Positions 1 through 11,541 of a stretch of 64,000 bases of DNA are shown piece by piece. Below the pieces are notes generated by a model. That model saw only the letters and a list, made by a program, of their open reading frames with translations. It made no database searches and was not told the origin of the DNA. Origin of the DNA: Papio anubis (Eukaryota > Chordata > Mammalia > Primates > Cercopithecidae); NCBI RefSeq assembly GCF_008728515.1, contig NC_044978.1, positions 149,292,262 through 149,356,261 on the forward strand, read 5' to 3'. The position numbers and the translations under genes are program-made. Within the stretch, counting starts at the first letter, position 1; each line of letters starts with the position of its first letter.

Positions 1-1356
1 GACTACAGTAATCCAAACCACATGGTACTGGTAGAAAAATAGACACATAGACCAATGGAACAGAATAAAGACCCCAGAACTAAACACCTACAATCATCTG
101 ATCTTCAACAAAGTCAACAAAAACATGCAGTAACGGAAGGATTTCCTATTCAATAAATGGTACTGGGGTAACTGTCTAGCCATGTGCAGAAGATTGAGGC
201 TGGACCTCTTCCTTTTACCATATACAAAAAGCAACTCAAGATGGATTAAAGACTTAAATGTAAAAATCCTAGAAGAAAACTTAGGAAATATCATTCTGGA
301 CATAGGCCCTGGCAAAGATTTCGTAATGAAGATATCAAAAACAATTGCAACAAAAACAAAAATTGACAAATGGGACCTAAACTAAAGAGTTTCTGCACAG
401 CAAAAGAAACTATCAACCGAGTAAACATACAGCCTACAGAACGAGAGAAAATATTTGCAAACTATGCATCCAACAAAGGCCTAATATTCACAATCTATAA
501 GGAACTTAAATAAATTAACAAGCAAAAGATGACCCCATTAAAAAAGGGGCAAAGAACGGGAACAGACAATTCTCAGAAGACATACATGTGGCCAACAAGC
601 ATATAAAAATACTCAACGTTACTAATCATTAGGGAAATGCAAATCAAAACTACAGTGAGATGGCATTTCACATCAGTCAGAATGGATACAATTATAAAGT
701 CAAAAAATAACACATGCTGGCGAGGCTGCAGAGAAGAGGGCATACATGTACACTGCTGGAGGGAAGTTAAATTTAGTTCAGCCACTGTGGAAAAGTTTTG
801 TGATTCCTCAAAGAACATGAAACAGAGCTACCATTCAACCCAACAATCCCATTATTGGATATATATCCCAAAAAACAGAAATTGTTGTATCATTTAGACA
901 CATGCACACATATGTTCATTGCAGCATTATTCACAATAGCAAAGACATGGAATCAACCTAGATGTTCACCAATGGTAGACTGCATAAAGAAAATGTTGTA
1001 CATATATACCATGGAATACTATTCAGCCATAAAAAGAATGTGGCAACTCCGATGGCGCTGGAGGCCATTATCCTAAGCAAACTAACACAGTAACACAAAA
1101 CCAAATACTGTGTGTTCTTCCTTATAAGTGGGAGCTAAACACTGAACACACATGGGTGCAAAGAACACAGACATTGGGGCCCACTGGAGGATGGAGGGTA
1201 GGAGAAGGGTGAGAATTGAAAAACTACCTATCAGGTACTAAGTTTATTACCTGGGTGATGAAATAGTAGTCTGTATAGCAAACTCCTGTGACATGCAATT
1301 TATCTATATAACAAACCTGCACATGTACCCTTGAACCTAAAATAAATGTGAAAACA
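1..1356 (+). mobile_element. L1 LINE 3' end (L1PA/L1PB-like), cut by window start
   Basis: Continuous similarity to the last part of L1 ORF2 and the L1 3' UTR. The signs are peptide pieces ending in an IYTMEYYSAIK stretch, a 3' UTR with 'aagtgggagctaaac', and the terminal 'acctgcacatgtaccc' block followed by an A-rich AATAAA-containing end near 1340-1356. The 5' part lies outside the window, so length and TSD cannot be judged. No long poly(A) remains, which argues for a fairly old copy. Confidence 0.93.
182..1076 (+). pseudogene. L1 ORF2p C-terminal remnant
   Basis: Three open pieces (182-385, 637-897, 855-1076) in different frames read as consecutive parts of the L1 ORF2 protein C-terminus. 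The first contains WIKDLNVK and KIDKWDLN. The second contains EMQIKTTVRWH-type sequence and a WRGC segment (the cysteine-rich region). The third contains FIAALFTIAKTWNQP and IYTMEYYSAIK. Stops and frameshifts separate them, and about a dozen bases are missing near 1038-1055 relative to typical L1. The catalytic endonuclease and reverse transcriptase lie upstream of the window, so this is a dead fragment. Confidence 0.9.
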
Positions 1357-2059
1357 AAGATCAGGCAAAGATGTTAGGATAGTTTGATAAAATAATTGTG
1401 CAAAAACCCCATATTCCTAGTCCTAGTCCTAATCGAGGCCTGGTCCAAATCCCTGTCCTAGCCTAGTCAATAATAAAATCCCCTTACGTCTCCTACGTGG
1501 TAATGGTTCAGAGCAGAGCTTTGCCAGTAACTGTCACGGAAGCAAGTGTGATGGATGGAAGAGGGGCATGACACAATGGAACTTGGAGACATTCTCATCC
1601 ACCCACCGGTTATTTTCCACGTGTGCTCTGACTTTTCTCCTCCCTACTTAAAATCTGCTGTGATTTTAAAGATCAAATAGAAAGGAATGCTGCTGATCTG
1701 TAATTGCTCAGGACACTTCCCAGCTGCCCTCTCAGCAGGTCCTTCTGTGTAACTTGTTTTCTCATGATTGTAACTCCAGTAAAGTGATTTTTAAGACTCT
1801 GGGAGTTTGGTAAATGGAATTGAGTTGAACCGTGACTCAGAACACCAGGCTATCATGTGAACTCAATGCAGAAGCTGTCACATGCTACAGGGGAAATGAC
1901 TCCAGCTGTGAAAATATCAGCCAATAAAATGTGCTTTTCTATATATAGTGCTCTTCTGGGTTATTATGGATATTCAATGAGAGTAATAAGGAAGTGAGGA
2001 GCAGTGTGGGGAAAAAGCAACTCTATCAGAGGTTTAGATCTGCTGCTGAGTTTTGTATT
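1357..2059. other. No recognised feature
   Basis: AT-rich sequence with short CCTAGTCCTA-like repetition near 1418-1470. I see no coding potential and no repeat family I can name. Confidence 0.5.
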
Positions 2060-2245
2060 GTAATGATTTTCACAGTCGGAACTTCTGTTACAGCCCTGGT
2101 ACTTTCTAGTTGGGTGGCCTTATCACTTCCCCTTCCTAAACCTCAGTTTCCTCATCTGTGCATTGGGGTTGGGAGGGGATGATACCATTAATCTCACAAG
2201 ATTTCTGCGATGATGGACAATTGCAAGAGATTCGGAATTTATCAG
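2060..2245 (+). mobile_element. MIR SINE fragment
   Basis: The order 'ctagttgggtggcctta', 'cctcagtttcctcatctgtgcattggggt' and then a GATGATA run follows the MIR core and 3' half in sense orientation, including the conserved core block at about 2140-2165. It is diverged and lacks the LINE-like tail. Confidence 0.7.
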
Positions 2246-2892
2246 TGCTCACTCCTGTTCCTTGTAGGTTTCTTCTTTCACAGCGGGGAGAATATTTGTA
2301 GGTAAGATGGTTTAGATTTTTCAGGATGAGAATAATTATCTAAAAATTTTTTTCTAAAAGTTCTTCTTTTAAGCTTTTGTATTTCTTTAAATTATTTCAC
2401 ACTTAAAGAGAAAATCGCACTTTCTTTCTTCTTAGAAGTCTGTAGAAAACCATGGTGATAAATATTAATATTTGAATTCATTTTTCTTCTGGGAGGATTT
2501 TGAATACCAGGCTAGAGTAAGGAGAGAAGACGTTTTGATTAAATTTCAGACTTGCTGCATCTACTGGAAGGATGGCTCAGTGGTGCCCGGAAAGAATAAT
2601 GAGTTCAGCAGAAAGAAACACCAACGAGATGCAGGTGAAAAACTTTTGGCTAGGCTGGATGGATACCGGCAGGGATGATTCCCTGAAGACTTCTGATGAG
2701 CCTGTGATGGGTTGTGATCACATCCAAATGCAGTAGCTTGTATTGGGCCATGCAGATTAGGTTCAGAAAATGTCCTTAAAGAAGGCAAGGGTGCAGAGAG
2801 AAAGAAGAGTTGGAGGATGATATAGGATGACAATAATAAAAATAATTACAGCTAAGAAATACTGAACTACAACAATGTGCTAATGATAATGT

Positions 2893-2945
2893 GCTAATGG
2901 CTAACATCTATTTAGAACTTAGTATGGGTTGGGTGTCATTCTAAG
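2893..2945 (-). mobile_element. MIR SINE, 3' part (split copy, piece 1)
   Basis: 'gctaacatctatttagaacttagtatgggt' is the reverse complement of the MIR 3' end. The copy breaks off exactly at 2945, where the hAT-like element begins, and resumes at 3911. The last 8 bases (2938-2945, ATTCTAAG) are the target-site duplication. Confidence 0.75.
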
Positions 2946-3910
2946 GGGAGCTGATCATAATCCCAAAAAAGACAATCCCAAATATTGGAATCCCAAAAGA
3001 TCAAAATCCTGAAAGTGTAATTTTGAAAAAAAAATTACAAATTACTTAGAAGATATTTATTTCCATTTTCAAAGGGTATTTATTTAAGGAACATATGAAA
3101 ACATGACAGACCATTTCATAGTTCACTTTACACAACAGAATAGTCAATAACATACATATTTTTACAAGCAGGTATACCAACATCAGGTATACCAACATCA
3201 GGTATACCAACAATCAGGTATATAAACAATCAGGTATACCAACAAGAGTTACATAAGTACAACAGTTATGAGCAGATGAACCATATTCATAAAGAAATAG
3301 GTCAAAAAAGGAGATGTGTAAACACATGTCACTATGGCTGGTGATTGTGTGCACTCATCTTCAGAAATGTGGTCATCTGAAATAGTAACACACAACCTAA
3401 ATCTTTTGACAAGACTGATCGAAAACTGCGATAGGTCCCCAACATATGCAGTTGCCCAAACAGCCGAAATCTTGAGAAATTTTGTCTTTGCAAATGCAGA
3501 TGCAGATGTGCAAAAAAGACATCTCTTCACTTATTGAAGAAGTTTCAACATTTTTACATACTTGCACTATGCTTATACACAAAGGCAACCTTGTGGTAAT
3601 GCACTTTTGTGGAGTGAAATTTGCAAAAAATGCATGAAATAAATTAGAACTCTCTAAAATTCTCTGCATAATTTACACCTCCAGTATTGGAAATGATGGA
3701 AAGACAAAATACATAGCCACTCCTAGCTCCTTAAACCACACTTAATTTCCAGATAACAACCGTAACAAGGTAATAGTTCCTCCTGATCCAACCATCCTAT
3801 GATTGTGGTTTTTGGAATTTTAGACATTAGGGATTTTGATCTTTTAGGATTTCAACATTTGGGATTATGGTGTTCAGGATTGTGTCTTTGGGGATTAAGA
3901 TCCACACTCC
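2946..3910. mobile_element. Non-autonomous hAT-like DNA transposon inserted in a MIR
   Basis: The two ends form imperfect terminal inverted repeats of roughly 75-95 bases. Both read inward as GATC(A/T)TAATCCC, then a CAATCC block, then AATCC(C/T)AAAAGATCAAAATCC. The 8-bp flanks ATTCTAAG (2938-2945) and ATGCTAAG (3911-3918) differ at one base, which is the TSD length of the hAT superfamily. The interior has no usable ORF and carries a short minisatellite. The style of the ends resembles Zaphod/Tip100-type or related MER elements, but I cannot fix the family by eye. Confidence 0.75.
3171..3245 (+). repeat. Five-unit minisatellite, ~15-16 bp unit
   Basis: Five tandem units of the form CAGGTATACCAACA(A)T, with the fourth slightly diverged (CAGGTATATAAACAAT). 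It sits inside the hAT-like element and probably arose by slippage after insertion. Confidence 0.85.
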
Positions 3911-4100
3911 ATGCTAAGTGCTTTATCACTGCTGTCTCATTTAGTCTTCAAAATAACCCCATGTGACAGTTCCTATCATTATCCCCACTTTACAGAAAAG
4001 AAGACTGCAGTTTCTAAAGTTTAAGTAACTTTTGCAAGAAAGTAAATGGTCAACTCACAATTTGAACCCAGCTCTGCTTGATTATGAATTCTGTTTCTAC
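3911..4100 (-). mobile_element. MIR SINE, 5'/core part (split copy, piece 2)
   Basis: Continues the antisense MIR of 2893-2945. The pieces are 'catgctaagtgctttatcac', 'cattatccccactttacagaaaag', 'taagtaacttttgcaag' and 'tttgaacccagctctgc', in antisense MIR order up to the tRNA-related 5' region. The two pieces together make a nearly complete MIR, which dates the transposon as younger than this MIR. Confidence 0.85.
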
Positions 4101-6129
4101 CCTTCTCCCCCAGCTTTGCTGTACCATCTCTATGTTAATGAGGTTGCAATAGTGTTTTGACTCCTCAGAGAGAGATCAGACTTGAGACAGCAAAGGAATA
4201 AAGCTGGAGCAGTTAAGGGAGGGGCATACACATGGGAGAGTTTAAATTATGTAAAATCAGCTTGCTCTGAGGCTGTCTTGGTTAAACCCATCAACATGGA
4301 GGCTTCTCTGGCCCTTTCTTGGTCCTAATTTCTTTGCCTTCTGTTTGGCCACTCCAGTTGACAATGAATTTCACTCCCAGATACAACAGAAAACTTCATT
4401 CTCTTAGCTGCCCAGAATGTGATTTAAAAAGTGATGAATACTGAGATCAGGAGTTGACCCCATTTAAGAAATATAATGTCAAAGTTGGCCCCTTCCATTC
4501 CTTTTGAAAGACAGGGTGCTAAGGGAAAACAGTTATAATGCCTTTAAGCTAGTACCCACTTCATTTAATGCCAGAGAAATCTCAGAGACAGACAAAATTA
4601 CAGGAACCAAAAGTAGTTTCAAAGCAGTGCAAATCATTTATACATATTCTTATGTTTCCTAAGCATCATGATTCTTAGAATCCCCACACAATTCTAAGTA
4701 TCTCCAATTTCCTGTTGCAAGTACTGCTTTCATATCCTGCAGCTGTTTCTGTGCCTTTTATTTCAAAATTCCCTTGAAGATTTCACTTCTAGCCCAAGTC
4801 TACATGCTCTTGTCCTTTCTCTCTTAACCCTTATTCTGTACCCTTTGATGGTGGAGGACCCAAAAAGAGTAAGAGAGTCAAGGCTGAATCTGATTGGCAG
4901 TCTACATGAGGAAGAACTCTGGGAAAACTCTTAACATTAATAACTTTTGTCCCATCACCACCATAAAAGTATTTGTTGACCACCAGCATGTGAAGAGGTT
5001 GGAAGGGAGGGCTCAAAGTGGGTAGAGCCACTGAGCCACTGCTTTCACATATGGCGTAGAAAGCATTGTGGCACTGGGAGACCAGTTTGCCCCCTTTGAA
5101 ATGCAAGTTCTCAGTTTCTGATTATCCAGAGAGTCATGAAAGGCTGCTAGTTTAAATTTAATTTTGCACTGGAGAATTATTTTAATGCAGGCAGGCTCAT
5201 CAAGTCAGCTCTCAATCATGCTTAAATGCTTACTGAGGGACATGTTTGGCCTCTAGAAGGAATTCGTACTTGGTAGTTTAGGAGAACCCCCACTAGGATA
5301 AATGGAAGCATTCTTCTCTCACACAAAAAATAAAATGTATTATTGCTTCAAGTCAAACACCTACAGTGTTTGTCCCATTTATCTACGTAATTGTATCTTA
5401 TTATGGTTCTTTTAACCCTAGCTCCACTGCAGTCTTGTTCGGTGCAGAAGGCAAATGTTTATTAACTTGAGGCCAGATGGAAAGTTTGATAAATTTTAGT
5501 TTTATGCCCAAGAGAGCACTGTTTGAGAAATCTACCTGACGCTTAGCCAATTGAATGCACATGTTGATCGCAATACTTTTCTGGTCAGGTTTAGTGCATC
5601 ATTTTTTGAATAGCAGTCAAGTTGCAAAAGTTGTAAGTCATCTAAACATTTTATGGTGGGAACTTGTAGATCGTTTTAGAGCTATGTGCACATTTTAAAA
5701 AGGAATGTGATAACCGTATTTTAGAAAGAGAGACTTATTTGTAGGAAGCCAGGTTTGTACTGCTGGAGTGGAAAATAAAGAAAGAAAGTTGACCTAGTTT
5801 ACTCTCTCGTCCATATAAAAAAAGGAGACACACAAGCTGACTCAGAGTTTAATGATCCCATAAAATAATAAGATTTATATGTTGGCTGAGATACTGCGAT
5901 CATAGATATGTCTGATTTTATAGAATAAGCTGCAACAGCACTAATGGTAGTAAAGGAAACCATAAATGACTAAAATAGCAAAGTAACCAGAAACATCACT
6001 GTGACGAACATTCCAACAGTTTCCCCAGAAAACCTTTTATCTTTGTGCATAACATGCAAGTAAAAAGGAGAAATTTGCATTTTGTGTTGGAGGCACCAAC
6101 TGATCATTTATGTTCAGTGTCCATTTCTC
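4101..6129. other. No recognised feature
   Basis: About 2 kb of AT-rich sequence without coding potential and without a repeat I can name. Very diverged L2 or MIR remnants could be hidden here. Confidence 0.5.
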
Positions 6130-6560
6130 TCCATTTCCCTTTAGTAACAGCACCTCTCAGGTTTTGACTGGGCACATTGCTGACCTGTGCAGATGGAATT
6201 TCTGAGCCTCATTTGTGATTAGATAGGGCCATCTAACTAAATTCTGGGCAATGAGATGTGAACAGAAGTGATCTGTGCAACTGGCAAACAATGCCCTGTA
6301 AATGAAGATGCTTGCTTGCACTTTTCTTTGACTCTTTCCTGTTTGCTGGATGCAGTCATGATGACCAGAGTGACCGTACACCTTAGAAGCAAAGATATAG
6401 GTGGCATGTTGAGAATGGTGGAGCTGCTCTTCTACACCTTGACCATTCATTCCTGGGTTGTTGCATGAGAAAGAAAGAAATTTCTATCTTGTTGGGCCTG
6501 TGTATTTTGTATCCTCTTTGTTATAACAACTTGATTGTACCATTTTTAATACAGAATTCT
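6130..6560 (+). mobile_element. MLT1-like (MaLR) LTR, old
   Basis: Markers in order: 'aaattctgggcaatgagatgtgaacagaagtgat' (6240-6272), 'gctggatgcag' (6347-6357), then a 3' part 'aaatttctatcttgtt...tttgttataacaacttg' that ends near 'aatacag' (6550-6556). This order is that of the older MLT1 LTR group, where the 'TTCT.TTGTTTAAGCC...GTTATAGCAGC' block precedes the LTR end. Diverged, and no clear TSD. Confidence 0.6.
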
Positions 6561-6689
6561 AATGGTTCTTGCTGATTCTTTTGGAGAAGGGTGTCAACGA
6601 GCAATAAAATCCTCTCTACAAAGGCAGTTGGAAGTACAAGGATCTTCAAGTTAGTGTACTGTCCCTTCTAAATCATAGTGTTTAAAAAG

Positions 6690-7080
6690 TGCCACAGAAG
6701 AGAAGAAAAAGTGCTGTGAATTCTGTGTGAAATGTTGAGGAAAGCTTCAGCGAAAAAGTGGCATTTGCACTGAGGTTTCAGTGTCATGTGTATATTTGCC
6801 AGCTGGAGAAAATCTAAACAAAGACATGGAAACATGTAGAGAAAAGTATAGAGTTTCTGGTGAGATTGTAAAGGGAATTTTATGATGCCACATTTGCAGG
6901 ATTGCTGTACACTTTGTTGAGGAGTTTGGATTTATTCCATACACAATGAAGAAGTGTCTAACAATTTAAATTGTGGAATTGAAAAGACCAAATCTGTGTT
7001 TAGAAAAAATACTCTGGCAGCACGGGAGGAGACATTTGAAAAGAAGAGAAAGTGGAGGCAGGGAACCATGGCTTCCAAAT
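6690..7080 (-). mobile_element. L2 LINE fragment
   Basis: 'gttgaggagtttggatttattccatacacaatgaagaa' and the following 'gacatttgaaaagaa..agtggaggcagggaacca' are antisense L2 ORF2 wording. The copy is interrupted by the microsatellite and adjoining sequence and seems to resume at 7720. Confidence 0.6.
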
Positions 7081-7110
7081 TCCTGTCATTCACTTAATTT
7101 TTGTCAAGGG

Positions 7111-7111
7111 T

Positions 7112-7182
<71 letters not shown>

Positions 7183-7255
7183 CTATCATCTATCTATCTA
7201 CCTATCTATCATCTATTTATCTATCTATCTGTCTGTCTATCTATCTATCTATCCA
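7111..7255 (+). repeat. (TCTA)n / (TCTG)n tetranucleotide microsatellite
   Basis: A compound array of TCTG, TCTA and minor variants (ATCATCTA interruptions), about 145 bp long. It is a typical STR and likely length-polymorphic. Its open frames in all three phases encode SIYLSIYL-type repeats and are not genes. Confidence 0.97.
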
Positions 7256-7719
7256 CCTTACATTAAGTGTATTTTTTAAATTTGGACTCAGTATGTTATA
7301 TTTTTAACACAGTAAAATACATATTTAAAGAGTTTATCTATGTCCCTCTTTAAACTATCCCGTATATCTCCATGGTATGCATACCACGCTCAGGACAAAT
7401 ATTCAGCTAGGATGGCTTCCCAGTTGTTCCAATATTGAGATACTGCCTTACCAGTTGTTATATAGCTGCTGCCCTGAGATTCCGACTGTCACCCACTGCC
7501 ACAGCTCTGGCTACCTGATGCACCCCTAGGAACCCAGGACCGCCTCTTGATTTAGCATTTAGATATCTCAGGGCTCTGACCTGCCCTACAGCTGGCTTCT
7601 GCTCTGATTGGTTGAGCCTAGCCATAATCAGTTTTTATAGATTTTATATATTAATCTTGGAAGTACATTACAGATCATAGATTATTTTGCCTATAGCAAT
7701 AGTAGGAGGAAAGAAAAAG

Positions 7720-7990
7720 AGGGAACAAATTTTAGATACATTTTGAACATAAAATATAGGGAATTGATCATTGATTTACTGTGGGAATGAAGAAAAGAGT
7801 TAAAAATTCTGGGATTTTAGTTTGTATAAGTACATGGTTGATGATATCATTAACTAGAAACGAGATATAGGGTACATACACTTGGAGAAGGGAGATAATA
7901 TGCTTAGACATACTGAGATTGAGATACCATTGCAACATCCATGTGGAGATGGTTCAGAATGGGTTGGATATGGTGGTGTGCTGTAAATAT
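7720..7990 (-). mobile_element. L2 LINE fragment, probable continuation
   Basis: 'catactgagattgagataccattgcaacatccatgtggagatgg' (7909-7952) is antisense L2 ORF2 wording ('gagatgcctattagacatccaagtggagatg' in typical copies). The order relative to 6690-7080 fits one antisense L2. Confidence 0.5.
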
Positions 7991-8379
7991 TTAATCACTT
8001 ATTCTCAAACAATAAAGAAGAAAACTTTTTTTTTTTTCTGTAGCATTTGCTGATATCCATGGAGCACATACTCCCACCATGTCCAAGTTTAATACCAATA
8101 TGATGTCAACAATGCAGAGTTGGGAAGAGATGGGCACAGTCTGCTCTTACAAGACCATTCCAGCACATTATTGGTTGGATATACAGGTCTGGATCTCAGC
8201 ATGAGGTCCGAAGATGATAGATAGATTTGGCGGGCAACAAGCTGTGTACTTTAAAACCTTTAAAGTGTGTTGAGTTTTGCTTTTTGCTCCAGAACTTGGT
8301 AAATTAAAAAAAATATATATATATTCCATTTTGCTGCTAAAAGGCATATATATTGTGCAGATGTTGTATGCAGTGTCTA

Positions 8380-8810
8380 TCTGATCAGGTTTGCTCATTC
8401 TATACAAGTTTTCCATGTCCCTATTGAATTCTTTGTCTGCTTGTCTTACTAATTACCGAGAGATGTATATTAAAACTTCCTTTTGTTGTGGGTTTGTTTT
8501 AGTTGTATATCTATTTAGGACCATGCTATTTTAAGTGAATAAAAAGTGAAGTATCTTTCAAGCAACTGAAATTTTGATTATTGACTAAAGATAAATTTCT
8601 TTTTATCTCTAGAAATGCATTTGTGTTAAAGTCCATTTTATATGATACTGACATGACTACTCCAGCTTTTTTTTACATGATATATTTTAACTTTTCTGTA
8701 TTTTAAAGCTTTAGATATTTATGTTAAAAATGGCATATGTTACTTTTTTAAAATTAAGCCTGATAATTTTTGTGTCTTAATTAGAGTGTTTATTTTATTT
8801 GCTTTTGAAT
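8380..8810 (-). mobile_element. Old L1 (L1M/HAL1) fragment
   Basis: Antisense L1 wording: 'gtccattttatatgatactgacatgactactccagct', then a 'acatgatatattttaacttttctgtattttaa' block, then 'ttttgtgtcttaattagagtgttt'. This matches antisense L1M ORF2 N-terminal coding order. Heavily decayed, with no boundary evidence. Confidence 0.6.
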
Positions 8811-9232
8811 AAGCCAGAGTCCAATCCAGAAACAGAAACTGTGCAGTAAATTGAATAGTGAAGATTAAATATCAAGCATAAACTATTTATAGAGGATTAG
8901 CTACTAGGAGAGAATAAAAGAGAACTCTAAAGCTTACCCTAGGGCTGAGGGAGAGAATCCAAGGAACAACACATTTGGTAGACTGCATCCCTCCGTGCTT
9001 TGCCCCACCCAAGACTAGAATTTAGCCTTGAAAAACATATTGCTGCAGCCTACTGGCTGGTCATGAAAGTCTTTGGGTAGCCTTGGGCCTAAGTTGGCCC
9101 ACAGTTGGTTAGTAGGCAGAGTACCATGGACTGGGACTTGTGACAAGGAAAGATTAGCAAATACAAATAAACTCATTCATATCACAAAGGGAATATGCAA
9201 GCAAAGGGAAAATATACAAAACTACTATATAG
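8811..9232. other. Unassigned, possibly an old repeat
   Basis: 'ccagagtccaatccagaaacagaaact' at 8814-8840 and the purine-rich text after it resemble a common old mammalian repeat, but I cannot name the family. No gene signal. Confidence 0.3.
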
Positions 9233-9547
9233 CAGTATTCTTTTATCTGCTGTTTTGCTTTCTGTGGTTTCAGTTACCTGTGATCTATTGTGGTTCAACA
9301 TATTAATGGAAAAATTCCAGAAATACACAATTTATAAGTTTTAAATTGTACACCTTTCTGAGTAGCATGATGAAATTTCATGCCTTTCTGCTCCGTCTTG
9401 GCCTAAACGTGAATCATCCCTTTGTCCAGTGTATCTATACTGTCTATACTATCTGCCTGTTAGTCACTTAGTAGCTGTCTTTGTTATCAGATTGACTGTC
9501 ATGGTATTGCAGTGTTTCTGTTCAAGTAATCCTTATTTTACCTAATA

Positions 9548-9719
9548 GTGACTCCAAAGTGCAAGAGTACTGATGCATGCAGTTTGGATATACCAAAGAG
9601 AAGGCTTAAAGTGCTTACTTTAAGTGAAAAGATGAAGGTTGTTGACTTAATAAGGAAAGAAAAAAAATTGTATGCTAAGGTTGCTAAGATCTACAGTAAG
9701 AACAAATCTATAACATCGT
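9548..9719 (+). pseudogene. Tigger transposase N-terminus remnant (helix-turn-helix region)
   Basis: Reading from GTG at 9548 (probably an ancestral ATG) gives a basic N-terminus rich in K/R. It continues into KVVDLIRKEKKLYAKVAKIY, the helix-turn-helix start typical of pogo/CENP-B-like transposases, and stops after about 55 codons. A further in-style stretch (QTAK..., LWMEDMIRDMF) follows the inserted LTR at about 10119-10220. The DDE catalytic part is absent, so this is a non-autonomous deletion derivative. Confidence 0.75.
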
Positions 9720-9756
9720 GAGGAAGGAAATTCATCCTAGTTTTGCTGCTGCACCT

Positions 9757-10112
9757 TGATAAAGTTTGGCTGTGTCCCCACCCAAGTCTCATCTTGAATT
9801 CCCACGTGTTGTGGGAAGGACCTGGTGGGATGTAATCGAATCATGGGGGCAGGTCTTTCCCATGCTGTTCTCATGTTAGTAAGTAAATCTCATGAGATCT
9901 GATGGTTCTGTAAGGGGGAGTTCCCCTGCACAAGCTCTCTCTGTTTGCCTGCTGACATCCATGTAAGATGTGATTTGCTCCTCCTTGCCTCCTTCCATGA
10001 TCATGAGGCCTCCCCAACCATGTGTATCTGTAAGTCCATTAAACCTCTTTCTTCTGTAAATTGCCCAGTCTCAGGTGTGTCTTTATCAGCAGTGTGAAAA
10101 CAGACTAATGTA
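9757..10112 (+). mobile_element. THE1/MST (ERVL-MaLR) solo LTR
   Basis: Starts TGATAAAGTTTGGCTGTGTCC. Contains 'cccacgtgttgtgggaaggacc', 'aatcatgggggcaggtctttccc', a 'cattaaacctctttcttc' region and ends 'gtgaaaacagactaatgta'. A perfect 5-bp TSD CACCT lies at 9752-9756 and 10113-10117, and the flanks rejoin into uninterrupted Tigger sequence. There is no internal region, so it is a recombined solo LTR. Confidence 0.95.
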
Positions 10113-10324
10113 CACCTCAAACTGCAAAAATTATAGCCATAGTGAGTGACAAGTGCTTAGTTAATAAGGAAAAGGATTTAAATTTGTGGATGGAAGACAT
10201 GATCAGAGACATGTTCCAACCAATGGCAATTAGATTTTCTACTATCTGTGGTTTTAGGCAGCCACTGGGGGTCTTGGCACATATCCCCCATGCATGAGGT
10301 GGACTATAGGAGTCTTCATTTCTG

Positions 10325-11540
10325 GAGTTGCTTGTGAGGCTGCAGTTAATATCTTTGGCTTCTTTCTTCTACTACCTACTACCTATTTCCCTTCCTCTCA
10401 GCCAGAACTTCAGCTGGCCAGGGTTCTTGGTCTCTGGTAGAGTGACACAAATCTTCATTTTTGAAGGGTCTGAATTATCAGTTGTCCTGCCCCCCCCCCC
10501 TTTTTTTTTTTCAAGTTTGCCATAGTTTTCCATCATTAATTTTTATTACTGGGTGTAGAACTACTAAAAGGTGTCCTGGCAATGCCTGGGTTCTAGGTAT
10601 AGTCCACATTTGTTGTTGTTGTTGTTGTGTAGAAACAACAACCTGATTTCTGCTTGGAAATTAGAATCAATCACTCTGGGAGCAGAGTTAACTTTCCTGC
10701 CTATTTTGTCAGTAGCATAAACAGCCCCAATGGCCAGGTGGTGGTCTATTTAATTCATTCTGTAACCCCCTTGGTGGTAGTTCTGGTAGAAGCCTTATTG
10801 TCAGGAAAGGCAAATCTATTGCCAGAATGTGTGTCTATTTCAGTGAGAATGAATCTGTGCCCCCTCCATGTTGGAAGCAGTCCAATGTAATCAATCTGCT
10901 ACTAGGTTGCTGGCTAGTCCTCCCCATCCCTGGGAATGCTACCATGTTGGGGATTCAGTGTTGGTCTCCAGTTTTGGCAGATTAGACAATCATCAGTAGC
11001 ATTAGCCAGGTCAGCTTTGGTTAACACAGACATAACCTTCATCCCTGCCACCATGGCCACTTTGTTCCTGGGCCCATTGAGAAAGCACTGTGTCTTGGGA
11101 AAAGGGCTTACTCACACCCACTAAACACATCATTTCATCCACCTAATTAAGAGCCTACTCTGTAGTAGGAACTCATTTGTGGACACAAGGGGCCCAAATA
11201 TCCTCACAGTTTGTGTCCATTTTAATATTTCCATCCATATAGCTATTTCTCAGAATTCTTTGGCACCAGTTTTCCAATCTTATTCCTTTCAAGTCTCTGG
11301 GCAGAAAAACTATTGTCAACTTTCCATGAATGAGTTGTGGATTTGTATTTCTGGCCATCTCTCACTTCAGACAAAGTGGAATAATAAAGTGCTACTTGAA
11401 GTTCTGCCCAAGGAGAGGATTTCCCTTTGGCAATGCCTTTCAGGGTCACCCCTGAGGGGGAATTATAGCATTGTAGCTGTTCACTTTGTGGTGGTACCTA
11501 AATATTACATAGACAGAAGCATTTGTAAAGCAGGCTCAAC
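10325..11540 (-). mobile_element. ERV-L (class III) internal sequence, pol 3' part, antisense
   Basis: A long antisense match in wording and order to HERV-L-type pol (RNase H to integrase). Examples are 'ggcaaatctattgccagaatgtgtgtctatttcagtgag', 'ccctgccaccatggccactttgttcctgggcccattgag' and 'cttgaagttctgcccaaggagaggatttccc'. It continues across the Alu at 11542-11842 into 11852-11945. Many frameshifts; no LTR identified. The open frame on the plus strand at 11179-11559 is only the shadow of this antisense sequence. Confidence 0.8.
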
Positions 11541-11541
11541 A

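Larger units (their letters stand above)
9233..10308 (+). mobile_element. Tigger (pogo-type) DNA transposon, internally deleted and split by an LTR
   Basis: The left end reads 'tttgctttctgtggtttcagttacctg', the right end 'ctgtggttttaggcagccactgggggtcttgg...tatcccccat', the usual Tigger terminal blocks. Between them lies a piece of transposase coding sequence. The element is interrupted at 9757-10112 by a solo LTR. Joining 'gctgcacct' to 'caaactgc' restores the continuous Tigger reading. The sub-type resembles Tigger7/MER44-like elements but is not certain. Its outer ends are approximate. Confidence 0.85.

Noticed and set aside
3171..3245. Regularly spaced CAGGTATACC units resembling a small CRISPR array
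   Set aside because: Units are directly adjacent without unique spacers, imperfect, and lie in a eukaryotic transposon; this is a minisatellite.
6973..7307. Three overlapping ORFs encoding YLSIYLSI repeats
   Set aside because: Translation of a TCTA microsatellite in all frames.
7373..7386. 14-bp perfect palindrome TGGTATGCATACCA
   Set aside because: Short enough to be expected by chance in 64 kb; no neighbouring structure.
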